Positions 1-9,451 of a stretch of 64,000 nt of DNA are shown piece by piece. The stretch is taken from assembly GCF_004078655.1 (NCBI RefSeq), contig NZ_RZNC01000004.1:1-64000 (forward strand). Reading direction: 5' to 3'. The position numbers and the translations under genes are program-made. Source of the stretch: Labedella populi. GTDB taxonomy: Bacteria; Actinomycetota; Actinomycetes; Actinomycetales; Microbacteriaceae. Numbering within the stretch: position 1 is the first letter of the stretch; the number at the start of each line of letters is the position of its first letter. The notes under the pieces were generated by a model that made no database searches, was not told the DNA's origin, and worked only from the letters and a program-made list of their open reading frames with translations.

Positions 1-2
1 CC

Positions 3-104
3 GCCGCTCTCCTGACGAGACTCGATCCGGACGGAAAGATGCTCGCCTCCGCGGCGCACGACGAGCCGAGCACCATCGGCGACCGGGACGACGGCTCTCT
101 GTAG
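3..104 (+). CDS. C-terminal end of an unidentified protein (cut by window edge)
   Basis: An open frame runs from the window edge to a TAG at 102-104 and gives 33 residues ending in DRDDGSL. There is too little to name a family. It is called a gene end because the frame is open and a strong hairpin overlaps its stop codon, as expected at the end of a rightward transcript. It could still be a chance frame. Confidence 0.35.
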   Translation, partial: AALLTRLDPDGKMLASAAHDEPSTIGDRDDGSL

Positions 105-120
105 CGTCGTCCCGGTCGCC
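78..120. terminator. 15-bp perfect hairpin spanning a stop codon
   Basis: Arms 78-92 and 106-120 are perfectly complementary (core GACCGGGACGAC / GTCGTCCCGGTC) with a 13-nt loop that holds the TAG of the edge gene. No T-run follows on either strand, so this is a GC-type terminator between the rightward edge gene and the leftward amine oxidase gene. Confidence 0.6.
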
Positions 121-177
121 GACTCCCGCATCGGCGATCAGTGCCCGGCGTGCGTGTGCCCTCCATCTACTGCGTGG

Positions 178-2103
178 TCATGGTGTGCGCACGATGCTGC
201 GACCGACTCCGGGATTGCCGTCGAAGAAGCCGCTCGGCTTCAACGAGAAGCCGGTCCGGTGCACGGGCATGACGGGCCAGTCCTCCGTGCGGGTGATGTG
301 GTGCACGCCGAACGTGTACCAGACGACGACGTCCTCCTGCTCGAGGGGACGATCCTGCGCGACGTAGCTGGGGAGCCCCTCGCCGCCCGGGCTCTGATAG
401 GGATAGTCGCCCGCGGCGAACCGCTCCTTCTCGTCGTACTGCGTCACCCACAACTGGTGCTTCAAGAAGCCCGCCCGGGAGAGGACCGGCGCGTCGGGAT
501 GGAGGAGGTGCTGGGCGTTCTCGCCGGGCATGACTTTGTAGGAAACGGCGTCTCCGGCGACATTGACTCGCTCGGGGTTCACGATCTTCCACGCACGAGC
601 CGCGGCGAAATCGAGGTCCCGACCCGAATTCGCTTCGCTCACGAGCGGCGTGGACACCGTCTCCCACGCGTTCCCATAGGGGTTCTCTGGGCCCAGCGGA
701 AGCGCCCGACTGTCCACCTCGACGACTGTGTTCCGGGGTCCGTCGACGGCCATATCGAGTCGTGCGTTGAAGAAGTGCTGATGATGCGGAGCATAGAGCC
801 CGGGGGCGATACGGGCGCCGTGCCGCGGCGTTTCCCCCTCGACGAACGCACCCATGGACATGATCCCCGTCAGCTTCACCTCGCACTCGATCGTGCCGTC
901 CTGGTAGAGGTACCAGTAGAAGCCGTAGTCGTAGTTGGCGAGCGTCATGAACTGGGAGATCACGAGCCGCCGGGAACGCCGGACGATGCTTCGTCCGGTG
1001 CGCAGGTCGGTGTGTTTCCACATGACCCCCGCGTCCTCCTCGTGGAGGCAGATCGCGTTGGTGACGACTTCGCCGGTGCCGGAGGAGTCCGCCAGAGCGA
1101 CATCGAAGTAGCGGATCTCTCCCAGGCAGTCGCATCCGAGTTCGAGACTGTTTGCATTCTTGCCGAGGCCGTCCTCGCCTCCGTCGAAGACGGCCTTACG
1201 GATCTGCGTCGGCGCTGTGTCGGCGTAGGGCACGACCATCTCGGAGATCGAGATGCGGTGGGCGATCGAACGGAGACGTCCCTGGTCCTCGTATGCGACT
1301 TGGTGCAGGACGAGACCCTCTCGGGGCGTGAAACCGACCCGGAAGCGCCACTTCTGCCAGGACACCTCGTGGCCGTTCACCGAGAAGCTCGGCCCCTCGG
1401 GCTGGGTGATCTCGAGCGGCTTCACGTCGGTGCGGGCTCCGGGGAACGTCGGGATGTTCTCGGGGTTCGCGATCTCCTCCGCCGTCCAGAACTCGGCGGG
1501 ACGCTCCGGGATGGGGACGATTCCGTGATCGGTGACCTCCAGGACCTCCCTCGTGTCGAGATCGACGAGGACCGTGAGGTTGTCCACCGGGTGTGCGTAC
1601 GCGTTCTCGTCCTCGGTATAGCGCACGTAGGTCAGTGGTCGGTTAAGGCGACGTCGGGGCGCGTCCTCTTCGCCGAGGTAGGCGCACGGCCACGGCTCGA
1701 TCATCACGTGGTCGAAATCCGTGACTCCACGCTCGTGCATTGCCTTCTGCCACCGGGGGTCCGACCGGACGAGCTCCTCGACCGCGACGAAGTCCTCGAA
1801 GAGCAGACCGGGTTGAGCGTCGGGGATATGCTCGAGGGAGACCACCGAGGAGGAGGCCAAGGAGACGACCGCTTCGAGTGTTCGGGCGCCCTCGACGTCA
1901 CGGATGACGAGGAATGCGCGCCTGTCGACGGGCCGCCCGTCCTCGAACGCGAGCAGTTCGGCCTTCGTCGGTTCCTTTCGTTCGACGCTCACGAAGCGGG
2001 CGGTCGACGGGAATCCCTCCGACCGTCGTACCACGGCGGACGCCGCCGTGATCTCGTCGGCTGTGAGTGGATCGAGCGGGTGCGACGCGGAGGGCGTGTT
2101 CAT
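178..2103 (-). CDS. Primary-amine oxidase (copper/topaquinone)
   Basis: Copper amine oxidases deaminate primary amines to aldehydes, releasing ammonia and H2O2. The 641-residue product has the family length. The topaquinone precursor is Tyr391 in NYDY (390-393), the catalytic-base Asp is in VPYAD (Asp295), and HHQH (440-443) supplies copper ligands. The third ligand is probably in the HHITRTEDW stretch near the C terminus. There is no signal peptide, so it is probably cytoplasmic, like Arthrobacter phenylethylamine/histamine oxidases. The ATG at 2103 is preferred because AGGA lies 6 nt upstream; an ATG at 2109 has no spacing. It is the last gene of a leftward set behind an APC permease, which fits uptake and oxidation of an amine. 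Substrate (phenylethylamine, tyramine, histamine) cannot be read from sequence. Confidence 0.93.
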   Translation of the reverse strand: MNTPSASHPLDPLTADEITAASAVVRRSEGFPSTARFVSVERKEPTKAELLAFEDGRPVDRRAFLVIRDVEGARTLEAVVSLASSSVVSLEHIPDAQPGLLFEDFVAVEELVRSDPRWQKAMHERGVTDFDHVMIEPWPCAYLGEEDAPRRRLNRPLTYVRYTEDENAYAHPVDNLTVLVDLDTREVLEVTDHGIVPIPERPAEFWTAEEIANPENIPTFPGARTDVKPLEITQPEGPSFSVNGHEVSWQKWRFRVGFTPREGLVLHQVAYEDQGRLRSIAHRISISEMVVPYADTAPTQIRKAVFDGGEDGLGKNANSLELGCDCLGEIRYFDVALADSSGTGEVVTNAICLHEEDAGVMWKHTDLRTGRSIVRRSRRLVISQFMTLANYDYGFYWYLYQDGTIECEVKLTGIMSMGAFVEGETPRHGARIAPGLYAPHHQHFFNARLDMAVDGPRNTVVEVDSRALPLGPENPYGNAWETVSTPLVSEANSGRDLDFAAARAWKIVNPERVNVAGDAVSYKVMPGENAQHLLHPDAPVLSRAGFLKHQLWVTQYDEKERFAAGDYPYQSPGGEGLPSYVAQDRPLEQEDVVVWYTFGVHHITRTEDWPVMPVHRTGFSLKPSGFFDGNPGVGRSIVRTP

Positions 2104-2168
2104 GGTCATTCCTGCTTTCGTGTTCTCGGTGGGGTCGGTGGTCGAAACGGGGACGAGGACAGGGGCAC

Positions 2169-2702
2169 TCAATGGGGGGCCGCCAACATCGTCACGAGGG
2201 AGCACAGCATGCACACGCGCGCTGCGAGAGGGTGGCTCGAACGGTCGAGCGAGCGAGTGGACCGGAGGATTCGGAGCGCGAGAGCGACGACCACCGTGAC
2301 GAGCGTCGCGGTCAGGAGTCCTCCGTCGGCGGAGGAACCGTGCGCGCCATGGGAGTCGGCGGGGACCCCGGGAGTCCCCGGCGAGATGAACGGGATGAAC
2401 GCCATCACGATCAGTCCGAGCGGAACTTCGAGGGCGCCGTGCCCGGTCGCCGCGACCGCACCGGGGTTTCGCCGGAGGCGGCCGGCGAACGCGAGCCCGA
2501 TCGCCATCGCGACGAGGACTACAGCCCAGACGACGGCCCGACGGGCGGTCCCGCCGAACAGCAGACCGTCGACCATCGCCGCCGACATGGCCAGAGTGGC
2601 GAGGATCGCGGCGCCGCGGCTGATCCGATCGCGCGGATCGGTGATGACCGTGATGAAGAGATCGGCGATGGCGAACGACAGGGCGAGGCCGTGCAGGATC
2701 AT
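2169..2702 (-). CDS. Small multi-pass membrane protein
   Basis: The 177-residue protein has about four or five hydrophobic segments, a His-containing loop (SHGAHGSS) in the middle, and a basic stretch LRILRSTRSLDRSS before its last segment. It resembles actinobacterial DUF5134-type membrane proteins in size and layout, but no motif fixes a function. It lies between the amine oxidase (65 nt downstream) and the APC permease (15 nt upstream), so it is probably co-transcribed. A role tied to copper loading or amine metabolism would be speculation. Confidence 0.75.
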   Translation of the reverse strand: MILHGLALSFAIADLFITVITDPRDRISRGAAILATLAMSAAMVDGLLFGGTARRAVVWAVVLVAMAIGLAFAGRLRRNPGAVAATGHGALEVPLGLIVMAFIPFISPGTPGVPADSHGAHGSSADGGLLTATLVTVVVALALRILRSTRSLDRSSHPLAARVCMLCSLVTMLAAPH

Positions 2703-2717
2703 GCGTCGCGGGCCGTC

Positions 2718-4238
2718 TCACTCATGCAGGGTCGAGGCGAGAGCCGCATAGTCCTTCGGGTGGCGTGAGCGCAGGATCGACGCCCGGACGACTCCCGCGA
2801 CGGCGACGACGACGATCAGACCGACGAGCACGATGCTGACCGGACCGTACGACGGATTGCCCGCCGCGTCGAATTCCCCGGTGAGGAGAGGGAAGTAGAC
2901 GGCCACGATCACGATCGTCGCCACGAGCGCCGCGAGACTCAGGACCGGAGCGACGATGGTCTTCCACGCGCTCTCGGGCCCCGCATGACGGCGGAAGAAG
3001 ACGATCACACTGATCGAGACGACAGCCATGAGGGCGAGGATCGACAGCGTCGCGACGCTTGGGAGCCACGCGAACATCTGGACGACGGGGTCGAGACCGA
3101 GAAGAGCGGACAGTGCGATGATGGCGATGCTCGCGGCGGTCTGCACAGCGGCGGCGCGACGGGGGGCTCCCGTTGACTCGTGCACATGGTCGAGGAATCG
3201 CGGGAGCACACGCGCCCCCGCCATCGAACGCTGGTATCGATTGAGCACGTTGTGGAAGGACAGGACCGCGGCGAAGAGACTCGTGACGAGGAGGACCTCG
3301 ATGGCGATACGGCCGGCACCGCCGAGATAGCGATCCGCCGTCGCGAGGAGCATCGAGCCGGGATCGGCGGCGGCCACCTCGATGGCTTGGTCTGGTCCCC
3401 ACGCCGTGACGAGCATCCACGCCGACACCACGTAGAACACCCCGACGACGAGGACAGCGAGATACGTCGCGCGGGGAATGGTCCGCGCGGGATTCCGCGC
3501 CTCCTGCCGATAGATGACCGTCGCCTCGAACCCGATGAAGGCGGACGCGGCGAAGACCAGCCCGATGGCGGGCGAACCCGAGAAGATGGCGGAAGGGGCG
3601 AACGGCTGCAGCGACGGCCCATCAGCACCCCCGGTCACGACGACCACGGTCGTGAGCACCAGCACGACGAGGAGTTCGGCGATCAACAGGATCGACAGCA
3701 CCTTCGAACTGGTGTCGATGCGCTGCGAACCGAGGAGACCGGCCACGAGGAGAGCCGCGATCGAATAGACCCACCACGGAACGGCCAGACCGAGATTGCC
3801 CTCGAACGTCACGGCGAGGACGTAACCCAGGTAGGAGGCGATACCGATGGTGAGGGCCCAGTAAGCGAGGAGGGCCACGTACGAGGCAGCCACTCCGGCC
3901 GTGCGGCCGGCCCCCTGCGCGATGAGGACGAAGAATCCTCCGGAGCGCTCGACACGGGAAGCCATCGCCACGAGGCCCACGGCGAACAGGATGAACACCG
4001 CTCCGGCGGTCGCGAACATGACCGGCATTCCGATGCCATTGCCGAAGAGGAAGCCGAGAGGCACGACTCCCGCGAGGATCGACAACGGCGATGCGGCCGC
4101 CGCGACCATGAAGACGATGGTCGCCGTTCCGAGAGTGCCGGGGAGCGGCTCGGATGAGGCGCCCGCGGCCGTGCCGACATGCTGTGGTGATGGTGACATG
4201 ACTCCGCCTGTTCGATCGGGTGAGGGTGGCGTCATCAC
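2718..4238 (-). CDS. APC-superfamily amino acid/amine permease
   Basis: A 12-segment APC transporter of 506 residues. The first segment begins near residue 40 (TATIVFMVAAAASPLSILAG), and the substrate-site segment contains AFIGFEATVIYRQEARNPARTIPR, the typical FxGFE...EaxNPxrtIPrA signature. It probably imports the amine oxidized by the amine oxidase encoded two genes downstream. The longest start is GTG 4238, with AGGGA 9 nt upstream. ATG 4235 and ATG 4199 (behind GGCGGAG) are alternatives and would remove up to 13 residues of a disordered N terminus. It is divergent from a second APC permease across 149 bp. Confidence 0.9.
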   Translation of the reverse strand: MMTPPSPDRTGGVMSPSPQHVGTAAGASSEPLPGTLGTATIVFMVAAAASPLSILAGVVPLGFLFGNGIGMPVMFATAGAVFILFAVGLVAMASRVERSGGFFVLIAQGAGRTAGVAASYVALLAYWALTIGIASYLGYVLAVTFEGNLGLAVPWWVYSIAALLVAGLLGSQRIDTSSKVLSILLIAELLVVLVLTTVVVVTGGADGPSLQPFAPSAIFSGSPAIGLVFAASAFIGFEATVIYRQEARNPARTIPRATYLAVLVVGVFYVVSAWMLVTAWGPDQAIEVAAADPGSMLLATADRYLGGAGRIAIEVLLVTSLFAAVLSFHNVLNRYQRSMAGARVLPRFLDHVHESTGAPRRAAAVQTAASIAIIALSALLGLDPVVQMFAWLPSVATLSILALMAVVSISVIVFFRRHAGPESAWKTIVAPVLSLAALVATIVIVAVYFPLLTGEFDAAGNPSYGPVSIVLVGLIVVVAVAGVVRASILRSRHPKDYAALASTLHE

Positions 4239-4387
4239 TGTGGCGCGTCCCTGTTGCGGTCCCGTTTCCGCACCGAGTCGAGTCGGCCGCTCACAACAAG
4301 ACGTCCACGTGAAGCGTCTCGAACGGCGATGTGCGGCGGAAACCCGTTCGACACGCCGTCGTAACGATGACGCTCTAGCGTCGCGAC
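4239..4387. promoter_or_regulatory. Divergent promoter region between two APC permease genes
   Basis: This 149-bp gap lies between two outward-facing permease genes and must hold both promoters. A TTCGAC near 4347 and TAACGAT near 4363 could form a rightward promoter, but neither is strong. The IclR regulator encoded just downstream is the natural candidate to bind here; no clear palindrome was found. Confidence 0.45.
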
Positions 4388-5914
4388 ATGCGAGATCTCG
4401 AGACGTCGATCCGGGAATCCGTCGTCCTCGTCCGAGCGCCCGCCTCTCGTCCGCGCCTGCGGATCCTGCGCCGGTCGCCCCTCGCCGACCTCCGCCGCCG
4501 GTCAGTCGGGCCCCTCGACCTCTTCAGCCAGTCCATCTCGGCCGTCGCGCCATCGGCGGCGGGGGCGACGATCCCGGTCGCTCTCTTCGCTGTCGCCGGC
4601 GATGCGAGCACTCTTTCGCTCGCCCTGGGTTTCGTCCTCATCGCACTCGTGGTGGCGACGGTCACCCAGTACGCCCGACGAATGGTGACGAGCGGGTCGG
4701 TCTACAGCTATGCCGCGTGGGCCGGAGGAGTCCGGTCCGCGACCGCAGCCGGTGCCGCGCTCCTGGTCGGAACCCTGGGTATCACCGTCGGCGTGCTCGT
4801 CGGTGCTGCATCCGCCGCCGAAGTGCTCCTGAGGTACGCGCTTCCGTCGGTCGACACTGCGGCCTGGACGCCCGTCGTCCTCACGATCGTGGCGCTGCTC
4901 GGTATCGCGTCCTTCGCGCTCGGAGTCCGGTCCTCCACTCGTATCACCCTCGTGGTGGAACTCGTCGCCGTGCTCGTCGTCGTCGTGATCATGATCGGCC
5001 TCGTCGTGGTGAACTGGGGGGTACTGCCCCCGATCGTCCCGTCGGACACCGATCCGGCCGCGGTGGGTGCGGGAGCGGCCGTCGCTGTCGGGCTCTTCGT
5101 GGGCTATGAGACATCGGCGACCCTGGGTGCAGAATCCCGGCGACCGTTCCGGGACGTGCCGCGGTCCTTCGTGCTGTCCGTCGGGGTCGCAGCGGTCATC
5201 TTCGTCCTCAGCCTCCTCGGCCAGTACGCCGGCGCGGAGATCATCGGCGAATTCGACTCCCTCGGGGACGCGCACCCCGCCTCACCCGGCACCTCACCGG
5301 CGCTCGTGTTGGTGCTCAACGTCGGTTTCCTGCTGTCCTATCTGGCGGCGTTCATCGCGTCGCTCAACGGTGTCATCAGACTCGTCTTCACCCTCGGCCG
5401 AGACGGCCTCCTCCCCTCGCTATTCGGTCGCGTAGACAGGCGGAACAGGCTGCCGATGCTCGCAGCCGTCGCGGTCACGGCTCTCGTCTTCATCACAGCC
5501 CAGCTCTCGACCGCGATGAGCGGGGACGTCCGATCGGTCGCCAGCGCGGCCCTCTCGACGTCGGCCGTCGGCTGCGGAGTGGCGTATGCGATCGCGTGTC
5601 TCCTCCTTCCCCGCTTCCGGCGGCGGATCGGCGAACCCCTCTTCGCAGCGAGCGTCATGGCCTACGCCGTCGGTGCGCTGCTCCTCACGGTGGTCGCCTG
5701 CTTCGTCGGGTGGAACATCCAGGTCGGCGACTGGTCGATCGCCATCCCCACGGCGGGTTTCGCTGCCGTCTGGCTGTTCTTCGTCATCCGTGCACGCAGC
5801 CGCGGGATCGTCGATGTCGGCGTCTACGACCAGACGTCGATTCCAGACCTCGTCCCCGCCGACGTCGAGGCCCGATTCGGGTCGGCACCGCACGACAGCT
5901 CCGCTCGGCCCTGA
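4388..5914 (+). CDS. APC-superfamily amino acid/amine permease
   Basis: The 508-residue product has about 45 basic, soluble N-terminal residues, then roughly 12 hydrophobic segments starting at LDLFSQSISAVAPSAAGA, the usual APC first helix with a broken GA-rich centre. The motif VGYETSATLGAESRRPFRDVPRS marks the APC fold. It is only distantly similar to the leftward permease opposite it, so the two probably differ in substrate. The ATG at 4388 has no clear ribosome site. Its stop is one base before the IclR gene start, so the two are co-translated. Confidence 0.88.
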   Translation: MRDLETSIRESVVLVRAPASRPRLRILRRSPLADLRRRSVGPLDLFSQSISAVAPSAAGATIPVALFAVAGDASTLSLALGFVLIALVVATVTQYARRMVTSGSVYSYAAWAGGVRSATAAGAALLVGTLGITVGVLVGAASAAEVLLRYALPSVDTAAWTPVVLTIVALLGIASFALGVRSSTRITLVVELVAVLVVVVIMIGLVVVNWGVLPPIVPSDTDPAAVGAGAAVAVGLFVGYETSATLGAESRRPFRDVPRSFVLSVGVAAVIFVLSLLGQYAGAEIIGEFDSLGDAHPASPGTSPALVLVLNVGFLLSYLAAFIASLNGVIRLVFTLGRDGLLPSLFGRVDRRNRLPMLAAVAVTALVFITAQLSTAMSGDVRSVASAALSTSAVGCGVAYAIACLLLPRFRRRIGEPLFAASVMAYAVGALLLTVVACFVGWNIQVGDWSIAIPTAGFAAVWLFFVIRARSRGIVDVGVYDQTSIPDLVPADVEARFGSAPHDSSARP

Positions 5915-5915
5915 T

Positions 5916-6623
5916 ATGCCTCGGGAGCGATCCGTCGCCGATGTGAACAACAATCAACCGCGCGCCATCGCCCACGCGCTCGCGGTGCTCGAGGAGATCG
6001 CCACGGCGGGCCCCGGTGTCACGGCACGTGACATCAGCGAGCGGCTGCAACTCTCGCCGGCGACCACCTATCGGATCCTCAACCTGCTCGTGAGGGAGGA
6101 GTATGTCGTCCGGCTCGGCGATCTCAGCGGGTTCGCGTTGGGCGGCCGTGTCGGCGCGCTCGCCGAAGCCCATCCGGCGGTCGGAATCACTCGAGCGGTC
6201 TCGGCTGCCATGACAGAGATCCGTAGTCGCGTCGGCATCGCCGTACATCTGTTCAGCGTGTACGGGACGCGCTTGCGACTACTCGACGAGGACGCGCGCC
6301 ACCCCCTGGTCGACCGCGCTCGCAGCATCACCGATCTGAACGCATCGGCGGCGGGCCGCCTCCTCCTCGCGGAGATCGATTCGGACCCCGACGGCGACGC
6401 TCAAGACCGCGCGAGCACCCATGAGCGGCCGACGACCGTCTCACTCGATGCGAGCTCACCACGCGGCACATCGACGATCGCGGTGGGTGTTCGAGGCCCT
6501 GCCCTGCTTCTCGTCAACGTCATCATGGCGGCGGGGGGACGTGACTATGTCGCCGCTCGGCGCGAGGACATCACGAAGGAACTCCTCCGGGCGGCCGACC
6601 ACCTGGCACCACTACTCAGTTGA
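5916..6623 (+). CDS. IclR-family transcriptional regulator
   Basis: Residues 10-70 form the N-terminal winged helix (RAIAHALAVLEEIA...DISERLQLSPATTYRILNLLVREEYVVR), typical of IclR proteins. An effector-binding half follows, shortened to about 165 residues (235 in total; the family usually has about 250). ATG 5916 follows the permease TGA by one base; GTG 5943, matching VNNNQPRAIAHAL, is an alternative start. Position implies control of the two permeases and the amine oxidase. The conserved C-terminal effector residues look degenerate, so ligand response may differ from standard IclR proteins. Confidence 0.85.
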   Translation: MPRERSVADVNNNQPRAIAHALAVLEEIATAGPGVTARDISERLQLSPATTYRILNLLVREEYVVRLGDLSGFALGGRVGALAEAHPAVGITRAVSAAMTEIRSRVGIAVHLFSVYGTRLRLLDEDARHPLVDRARSITDLNASAAGRLLLAEIDSDPDGDAQDRASTHERPTTVSLDASSPRGTSTIAVGVRGPALLLVNVIMAAGGRDYVAARREDITKELLRAADHLAPLLS

Positions 6624-6663
6624 GCGCGCCCCCGCCCGTCGTGAGACGGTCGAGGGCGCGCTC
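6622..6663. terminator. Bidirectional hairpin between convergent genes
   Basis: Outer arms GAGCGCGCCC (6622-6631) and GGGCGCGCTC (6654-6663) enclose an inner CCGTC-GTGA-GACGG hairpin (6636-6649). It lies between the IclR gene stop and the stop of the leftward SDR gene, where a two-way terminator is expected. Confidence 0.65.
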
Positions 6664-6679
6664 TGTCCTCAGGCAACGG

Positions 6680-7483
<804 letters not shown>

Positions 7484-8587
7484 CTACTTGAAGACGACGA
7501 CGGGCTTGACGACGCTCCCGTTGCGGGAGTCCTCGAAGCCGTCGTTGATGTGCTCGAGGTCGTATTCGCCGACGAGCTTCTCGAAGGGGAACTTGCCCTC
7601 TCGCCACAGGTCGATGAGGTGCGGGATGAAGACCTGCGGCACCGAGCTGCCCTGGACGACCGTCTTGAACGTCCATCCCTTCACGAGCGAGCTGCCGATC
7701 TCGAACGAGACCTCCGTTCCCGGCTTTGCGGCACCGACGAGAGCGAGCGTCCCGCGCACCCCGAGCGCCTCGGCGGCCGTTCGCAACTGTTCGGACCGCG
7801 CCGTCGTGTCGACGGCGAAGTCAACACCGCGCCCGTCGGTGATCGCCGTGATCTGTTCGGCGACGTCCTCGCTACGCGAGTTGATCGTGTGAGTTGCGCC
7901 GAGCTCCCGTGCCAGCTCCAAGCGGGAGTCGACGATGTCGACCGCGATGATCGTCGTGCACCCCGCGACACCAGCCGCCATGATCGCGGCAGAACCGACT
8001 GCGCCGGTTCCGAAGACGATGATCGAGCTGCCCGCGGGCGGACGCAGCTCGTTCAGCACGGTACCGGCTCCCGTGTTGAGCCCGCAGCCGAGGGGGCCAA
8101 GGTGCTCGAGGGGAACGTCGCGGTCGACCTTGATGACGCTCTCCTCGACGACGTTCGCGTAGGTGGCGAAGGCCGACTGGCCGAAGAAGTGCGAGGAGAC
8201 GACCTCCCCGTCGCGACTGAGCGACGTGCTTCCGTCGCGGCGACGACCCCCGAAGTCCTCGGCGAAGAGGTTCTCGCAGTACGCCATCTCCCCTGAGCGG
8301 CACCGGCGGCAGTATCCGCAGTACGCGGCACCGAGGACGACATGGTCTCCGACCGCGACGCTCCGGACGGCACTGCCGACCTCCTCGACGACGCCAGCGC
8401 CTTCGTGACCGAGCACGGCGGGGAGCGGAGTCGGGTAGACACCGTCACGGACGATCGCGTCGGTATGACAGACGCCGACCGATACCATCCGGACGCGCAC
8501 CTCATTCGCGCGGAGGTCGTCGAGCTCGAGCGTCTCGATGGAGAGAGGCTGGCCGTGCTCTCGAGCGACGGCTGCGGTGATCTGCAT
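7484..8587 (-). CDS. Zinc-dependent aryl-alcohol dehydrogenase
   Basis: A medium-chain NAD-dependent alcohol dehydrogenase of 367 residues. Catalytic zinc ligands are Cys40 and His61-Glu62, with a third Cys in PLGCGLNTGAG. Structural zinc is held by Cys90, Cys93, Cys96 and Cys104. The Rossmann motif is GTGAVGS. The GCGLNTGAGTVLN and GSSLVKGWTFKTVVQG stretches match the benzyl-alcohol dehydrogenase (XylB/AreB) branch. A close paralogue is encoded at 25675-26781. The leader carries a palindrome shared with neighbouring MarR-linked genes. Confidence 0.9.
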   Translation of the reverse strand: MQITAAVAREHGQPLSIETLELDDLRANEVRVRMVSVGVCHTDAIVRDGVYPTPLPAVLGHEGAGVVEEVGSAVRSVAVGDHVVLGAAYCGYCRRCRSGEMAYCENLFAEDFGGRRRDGSTSLSRDGEVVSSHFFGQSAFATYANVVEESVIKVDRDVPLEHLGPLGCGLNTGAGTVLNELRPPAGSSIIVFGTGAVGSAAIMAAGVAGCTTIIAVDIVDSRLELARELGATHTINSRSEDVAEQITAITDGRGVDFAVDTTARSEQLRTAAEALGVRGTLALVGAAKPGTEVSFEIGSSLVKGWTFKTVVQGSSVPQVFIPHLIDLWREGKFPFEKLVGEYDLEHINDGFEDSRNGSVVKPVVVFK

Positions 8588-8648
8588 GGATTCTTTTTCC
8601 CTTCGCCTCCACGTCGGCGTCGGGCGTCGGCGTCATCCGCGGAGGAAT

Positions 8649-8660
8649 CTTCCGAGGAAG
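8649..8660. promoter_or_regulatory. Candidate MarR operator (site 1)
   Basis: CTTCCGAGGAAG is a perfect 5+5 inverted repeat with a 2-nt centre, 62 bp upstream of the leftward alcohol dehydrogenase start. The flanking GGAAG-TAT-CTTAC repeats the arrangement seen at site 4 between the two MarR genes (AGAAG-TAT-CTTCC). The assignment to a MarR protein is inferred from position and repetition. Confidence 0.6.
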
Positions 8661-8696
8661 TATCTTACGCCTAAAATAGATGCGAGAGGGAACAGC

Positions 8697-8727
8697 GAGG
8701 CCCGGAGCGCGAAACGCTCCGGGCCTC
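8697..8727. terminator. 13-bp perfect hairpin terminator
   Basis: GAGGCCCGGAGCG (8697-8709) and CGCTCCGGGCCTC (8715-8727) pair perfectly around a 5-nt loop. It lies 47 bp past the stop of the leftward isochorismatase-like gene. There is no T-run, as is common for GC-rich actinobacterial terminators. Confidence 0.75.
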
Positions 8728-8773
8728 GTCGTCATCACCGGAGCGGGCGGCTCGCGGCGAAGTTCAGAAATCG

Positions 8774-9382
8774 CTACTCAGCAGCTCCGAAGGAGGCGAT
8801 GACGGTAGCCGTGTCGGCGATGGTGGCGATGTTGAGGAGACCGAATCCGAGTGCACCCTCCTGCCATTCCGCGCTGAGGCTCGAGGTGGCGTCGGACACG
8901 ATGGTGACCTCGAACCCGTGGTCGGCCGCGTCACGCACGGTGTGCTCGACGGCCATGTTCGTCCACGCACCGACGACGACGACCTTCGTGACGCCGAGAT
9001 TGCGGAGCATCGTGTCGATCGCGGTGCCGTTGAAGACGCTCATGCGGTTGCGATCCAGCACGATGTCCCCGTCCTGCGGCTCGAGTTCGTCGACGATCTG
9101 CGCACCCCAAGTCCCGACGGCGAAAGACCCGCCGGCGAGCATCTGGAAGACGGGGGCATTCGCTCCACCGACGGCCCCGGGGTACACGACGATGCGGTTG
9201 TGGAAGATCTGACTTCCCGCGGAACGCGCGGCGTCTACGACAGCCTTCGCGTTCGCGATCACGTTCTGGGATTCGGCGTGCGCCGCGGCCCCACTGTCGG
9301 CAAAAGCGCCCTGGCGGTGGATCGTGTCGTTCTGCATATCGACGACGAGGATGGCCGTCGTGCGGCTCTCGGTGCTGCTCAT
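8774..9382 (-). CDS. Isochorismatase-fold protein lacking the catalytic cysteine
   Basis: The 202-residue protein has the cysteine-hydrolase fold of isochorismatases and nicotinamidases. Asp15 lies in VVDMQND, but the usual catalytic Lys position is Arg111 (LDRNRMSVFNGT) and the nucleophile position in GAWTNMAVEHT is Ala144 instead of Cys. It therefore probably does not perform thiol-based amide hydrolysis. Some fold members carry Ser here and may act otherwise. The ATG is preceded by CAGGAG. It is monocistronic, with a MarR-type palindrome upstream and a strong terminator downstream. It may act in aromatic or quinone stress handling with its neighbours, but this is inference. Confidence 0.85.
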   Translation of the reverse strand: MSSTESRTTAILVVDMQNDTIHRQGAFADSGAAAHAESQNVIANAKAVVDAARSAGSQIFHNRIVVYPGAVGGANAPVFQMLAGGSFAVGTWGAQIVDELEPQDGDIVLDRNRMSVFNGTAIDTMLRNLGVTKVVVVGAWTNMAVEHTVRDAADHGFEVTIVSDATSSLSAEWQEGALGFGLLNIATIADTATVIASFGAAE

Positions 9383-9427
9383 GGTGGAGCTCCTGTTCTA
9401 TACGGGTTGTGTCATCGGATCAATTAG

Positions 9428-9439
9428 ATTCCATGGAAT
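9428..9439. promoter_or_regulatory. Candidate MarR operator (site 2)
   Basis: ATTCCATGGAAT is a perfect 12-bp palindrome 46 bp upstream of the leftward isochorismatase-like gene. On that strand a possible promoter, TTGATC then TATAGA about 15 bp later, lies just downstream. The same half-sites recur at 9773-9784. Confidence 0.65.
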
Positions 9440-9451
9440 ATTATTCCCGCG

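Noticed and set aside
154-2751. An 865-codon open frame on the plus strand opposite the amine oxidase gene
   Set aside because: Its translation is a low-complexity Arg/Asp/Glu/Val mix with no domain. The minus strand carries a complete copper amine oxidase with its active site; high GC leaves shadow frames open.
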